DNA of 32,148 nucleotides, taken from the NCBI GenBank assembly GCA_902593475.1, contig CACJIM010000009.1:1-32148 (forward strand), given 5' to 3'. The stretch's first letter is position 1. Every line of letters starts with the position of its first letter. The position numbers and the translations under genes were made by a program. Below are positions 30,318-32,148 of the stretch, in pieces. Under the pieces are notes generated by a model, which worked only from the letters and a program-made list of their open reading frames with translations, did not search any database and was not told where the DNA came from. The stretch is from an uncultured Candidatus Actinomarina sp. GTDB lineage: Bacteria > Actinomycetota > Acidimicrobiia > Actinomarinales > Actinomarinaceae.

Positions 30318-30323
30318 ATTATA
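30318..30323 (-). promoter_or_regulatory. Consensus -10 TATAAT before the GTG start of miaB
   Basis: TATAAT-N6-GTG in the recA-miaB gap, giving a leaderless GTG-initiated mRNA for miaB-miaA-dapF. Confidence 0.55.
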
Positions 30324-30349
30324 AAATTGTTTTTTAAATAATCTCTATA

Positions 30350-31402
30350 TTATTTTTCAGGTGTTGCATCCTCTGACTCTTCTACAGTATCTTCTTCTGT
30401 AGCCTCTTCAGATTCAATCATGCCCACTGCCTTGTACACATCAGTTTCTAACTGCAAAGCAATATCAGCATTTTCTCTTAAAAATCTCTTAGAATTTTCC
30501 TTACCTTGACCTAATTGAATTTCATCATAAGTAAACCATGCACCAGCTTTTCTAACTATTCCATGATCTACACCTACATCTAGCAAGCTTCCTTCTCTAG
30601 AAATACCTTGACCAAACATAATATCAAATTGAGCCTCTTTAAATGGTGGCGCGACTTTGTTCTTTACAATTTTTGCTCGTACACGATTACCAATCATTTC
30701 AGCTCCAATTTTAAGAGTTTCAATTCTTCTAATGTCAATTCTTACTGATGCATAAAATTTAAGCGCTCTACCACCACTTGTAGTTTCAGGAGAACCCCAC
30801 ATAACACCAATTTTTTCTCTAATTTGATTGATAAATATAACAGTTGTTTGTGTTTTATTGATAGAAGATGTGAGCTTTCTTAACGCCTGTGACATTAATC
30901 TTGCCTGTAAACCTACATGGGATTGACCCATTTCTCCATCAATTTCGGCTTGAGGTACTAAAGCTGCAACAGAGTCAATAACTACTACATCGACACCTTC
31001 GGAATCGATCAACATATTTGCAATCTCTAGAGCTTGTTCACCTGTATCTGGCTGTGATACAAGTAATTCATCAACATCAACACCAAGAGCGCTTGCATAG
31101 ATGGGATCAAGTGCATGTTCTGCATCAATGAATGCTGCTACCCCACCAGCTTTTTGAGCTTCAGCAGCAATGTGTAAAGATAATGTTGTTTTACCTGAGC
31201 TTTCAGGACCATAGATTTCTATGACTCTACCTTTGGGTACACCACCTATACCTAACGCAAGGTCTATTGATAGTGCTCCTGTTGAAATTGAAGGTATCTT
31301 TCTAACTTGGTCAGAACCAAGCTTCATCAAAGAACCTTCACCAAATTGTTTTTCTATCTGCGAAAAAACTGTATCGAGTTTTTTTGCCCTGTCTTTATCC
31401 AT
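30350..31402 (-). CDS. recA: Recombinase RecA
   Basis: A 350-aa RecA. Walker A is [10 protein letters not shown] (about residue 66), Walker [22 protein letters not shown], loop L1 [19 protein letters not shown], then loop L2 and a typical acidic C-terminal tail rich in Glu. It forms filaments on ssDNA for recombination and triggers LexA cleavage. AGGAG lies 6 nt before the ATG, and a perfect LexA box is centred about 74 nt upstream, so the mRNA has a leader and is SOS-inducible. Confidence 0.97.
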   Translation of the reverse strand: MDKDRAKKLDTVFSQIEKQFGEGSLMKLGSDQVRKIPSISTGALSIDLALGIGGVPKGRVIEIYGPESSGKTTLSLHIAAEAQKAGGVAAFIDAEHALDPIYASALGVDVDELLVSQPDTGEQALEIANMLIDSEGVDVVVIDSVAALVPQAEIDGEMGQSHVGLQARLMSQALRKLTSSINKTQTTVIFINQIREKIGVMWGSPETTSGGRALKFYASVRIDIRRIETLKIGAEMIGNRVRAKIVKNKVAPPFKEAQFDIMFGQGISREGSLLDVGVDHGIVRKAGAWFTYDEIQLGQGKENSKRFLRENADIALQLETDVYKAVGMIESEEATEEDTVEESEDATPEK

Positions 31403-31408
31403 TATTTT

Positions 31409-31413
31409 CTCCT
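31409..31413 (-). promoter_or_regulatory. Shine-Dalgarno AGGAG of recA
   Basis: AGGAG with a 6-nt spacer. It marks recA as one of the minority of genes here with a clear ribosome site. Confidence 0.8.
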
Positions 31414-31467
31414 ATTTATTAACAATAATTAATAACTATTTAAACATCTCTATATGACAAATTTTAA

Positions 31468-31483
31468 TCGAACATTTGTTCGA
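31468..31483. promoter_or_regulatory. Perfect LexA (SOS) box of recA
   Basis: TCGAACATTTGTTCGA, a fully symmetric version of the lexA box with the same core. It lies between the cinA stop and recA. Confidence 0.93.
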
Positions 31484-31489
31484 ATACAA

Positions 31490-32148
31490 CTATTTAATTA
31501 AATTTAATAGATCCCATATACAGTTATTTACTGCTCTATTAATGATATCTTCCCTATTACCGCGTAAATTGTGTGTGAAATTAGTTATTTCACCATTGAT
31601 GCAGACGGATATAAATATTTCACCTATTTTATATTTACTTGAAGTAACGGGGCCAGCTTCACCTAATACTGCTAAACCGACTGACGAATTATATTTTTTC
31701 ATAGATGCAACTGCTAACTCTTCTGTGAGTAAGGCCCAGTCTTCACTAGGTTCCGCGTTTAAAAATTCTTTTTTTGAATCCATAGAATACAAGACATTGG
31801 ATGCAATTAACGTTTCACTTGCACCTGGATGAGAAACAAGCTCTTTAGAAAATGATCCCCCTGTAATGCTTTCTACTAGTGATATTGTATAGTTCTTTGC
31901 TTTAAGTTCCCTTAATAAAACTTTCGAAGCAGGGATATTTTCATAACTTAATACATTGTCACTTAATGTTTCTTTAATTTGATTTTTAAAATCTTTTAAC
32001 GCATCTTCACTGACTGAATTTTTATCGATTCGTAATTTAATTATTCCCTTGCTTGCTAAATAAGCTATATCTAAACCTTCAGGTTTGAACTTATCAATCT
32101 TTTCTGCCAAAGCAGACTCTGCTTCATTAAAAAACAAAATAAATTCAT
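31490..32148 (-). CDS. cinA: CinA-family protein, 5' end beyond the window
   Basis: A partial gene; the frame stays open to the window edge past the TTG used by the ORF track. The C-terminal CinA/PncC nicotinamide-nucleotide amidase domain is complete: LLRELKAKNYTISLVESITGG (canonical AESCTGG), HPGASETLIASNVLYS and GLAVLGEAGP. The preceding 60 residues fit the linker domain of full-length CinA, so the molybdopterin-binding-like N-terminal domain should lie outside. The protein recycles NMN to NaMN. Gene order cinA-recA is typical of actinobacteria. The recA SOS box starts 7 nt after its stop. Confidence 0.85.
   Translation of the reverse strand, partial: EFILFFNEAESALAEKIDKFKPEGLDIAYLASKGIIKLRIDKNSVSEDALKDFKNQIKETLSDNVLSYENIPASKVLLRELKAKNYTISLVESITGGSFSKELVSHPGASETLIASNVLYSMDSKKEFLNAEPSEDWALLTEELAVASMKKYNSSVGLAVLGEAGPVTSSKYKIGEIFISVCINGEITNFTHNLRGNREDIINRAVNNCIWDLLNLIK

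Noticed and set aside
31476-31832. 118-aa plus-strand ORF opposite cinA
   Set aside because: Antisense shadow of the conserved CinA domain.
1-32148. CRISPR array, insertion sequence or prophage
   Set aside because: No spaced direct repeats, transposase, integrase or phage structural gene was found on either strand.

Overview
The window is a gene-dense, AT-rich stretch of bacterial chromosome (base composition was judged by eye, not calculated). It has no phage genes, transposases or CRISPR array. Several arrangements point to an actinobacterium. The order cinA-recA-miaB-miaA-dapF and the divergent pair lexA / LysM protein-nrdR are both typical of that phylum. A perfect CGAAC-N4-GTTCG-type LexA box is present. 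Many genes seem to be transcribed without a 5' leader. With such low GC, a marine streamlined lineage such as Candidatus Actinomarinales is the best guess. That assignment is inference.

Layout. (1) 1-7740, minus strand: an SDR gene and then a complete four-gene glycine cleavage operon (gcvH-gcvT-gcvPA-gcvPB, overlapping stop/start codons), followed by a divergent aldehyde dehydrogenase-like gene and a DUF3048 lipoprotein gene. (2) 7749-11143, minus strand: a small membrane protein, then glpK, a DoxX-like protein and a GH1 beta-glucosidase, the last three overlapping one another. (3) 11198-18836: a mixed region with a TauE/SafE permease, a cold-shock protein with a structured leader, a serine beta-lactamase-like hydrolase, cytochrome b561, a one-domain MGMT, a YczE-type membrane protein, an aldo/keto reductase, and many very small mostly membrane proteins that the ORF track misses. 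(4) 18826-22620: NDH-2, a PanB-like protein lacking key active-site residues, a DUF1295 membrane enzyme and an unknown protein. (5) 22625-24904: tRNA-Val, tRNA-Cys and tRNA-Gly with an SRAP protein and an S51-type peptidase between them, then a dut gene that the ORF track missed because it has no ATG, GTG or TTG start. (6) 24921-32148: an unknown bitopic protein, the SOS/DNA-repair and tRNA-modification block (nrdR, LysM division-suppressor candidate, lexA, dapF, miaA, miaB, recA) and the 3' part of cinA.

The strongest cross-cutting signal is a TANNNT -10 hexamer placed almost always 6-7 bases before the start codon. I found it in front of about twenty starts on both strands, including one GTG start (miaB). 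With transcription beginning about 7 nt after the hexamer, these mRNAs would begin at or next to the start codon. A smaller set (recA, cspA, gcvH, gcvPB, the 14003 gene) instead has clear Shine-Dalgarno sequences. This rule also corrects several ORF-track starts (lexA, and the gene at 24921) and supports small ORFs that would otherwise be doubtful.

There is no obvious large new defence or biosynthetic system. The best unusual items are the leaderless architecture with stop codons doubling as -10 elements, the active-site-poor PanB paralogue, a tRNA-Val with C33, the tRNA-Cys/peptidase junction, the non-ATG dut, and a set of conserved-looking micro-genes.
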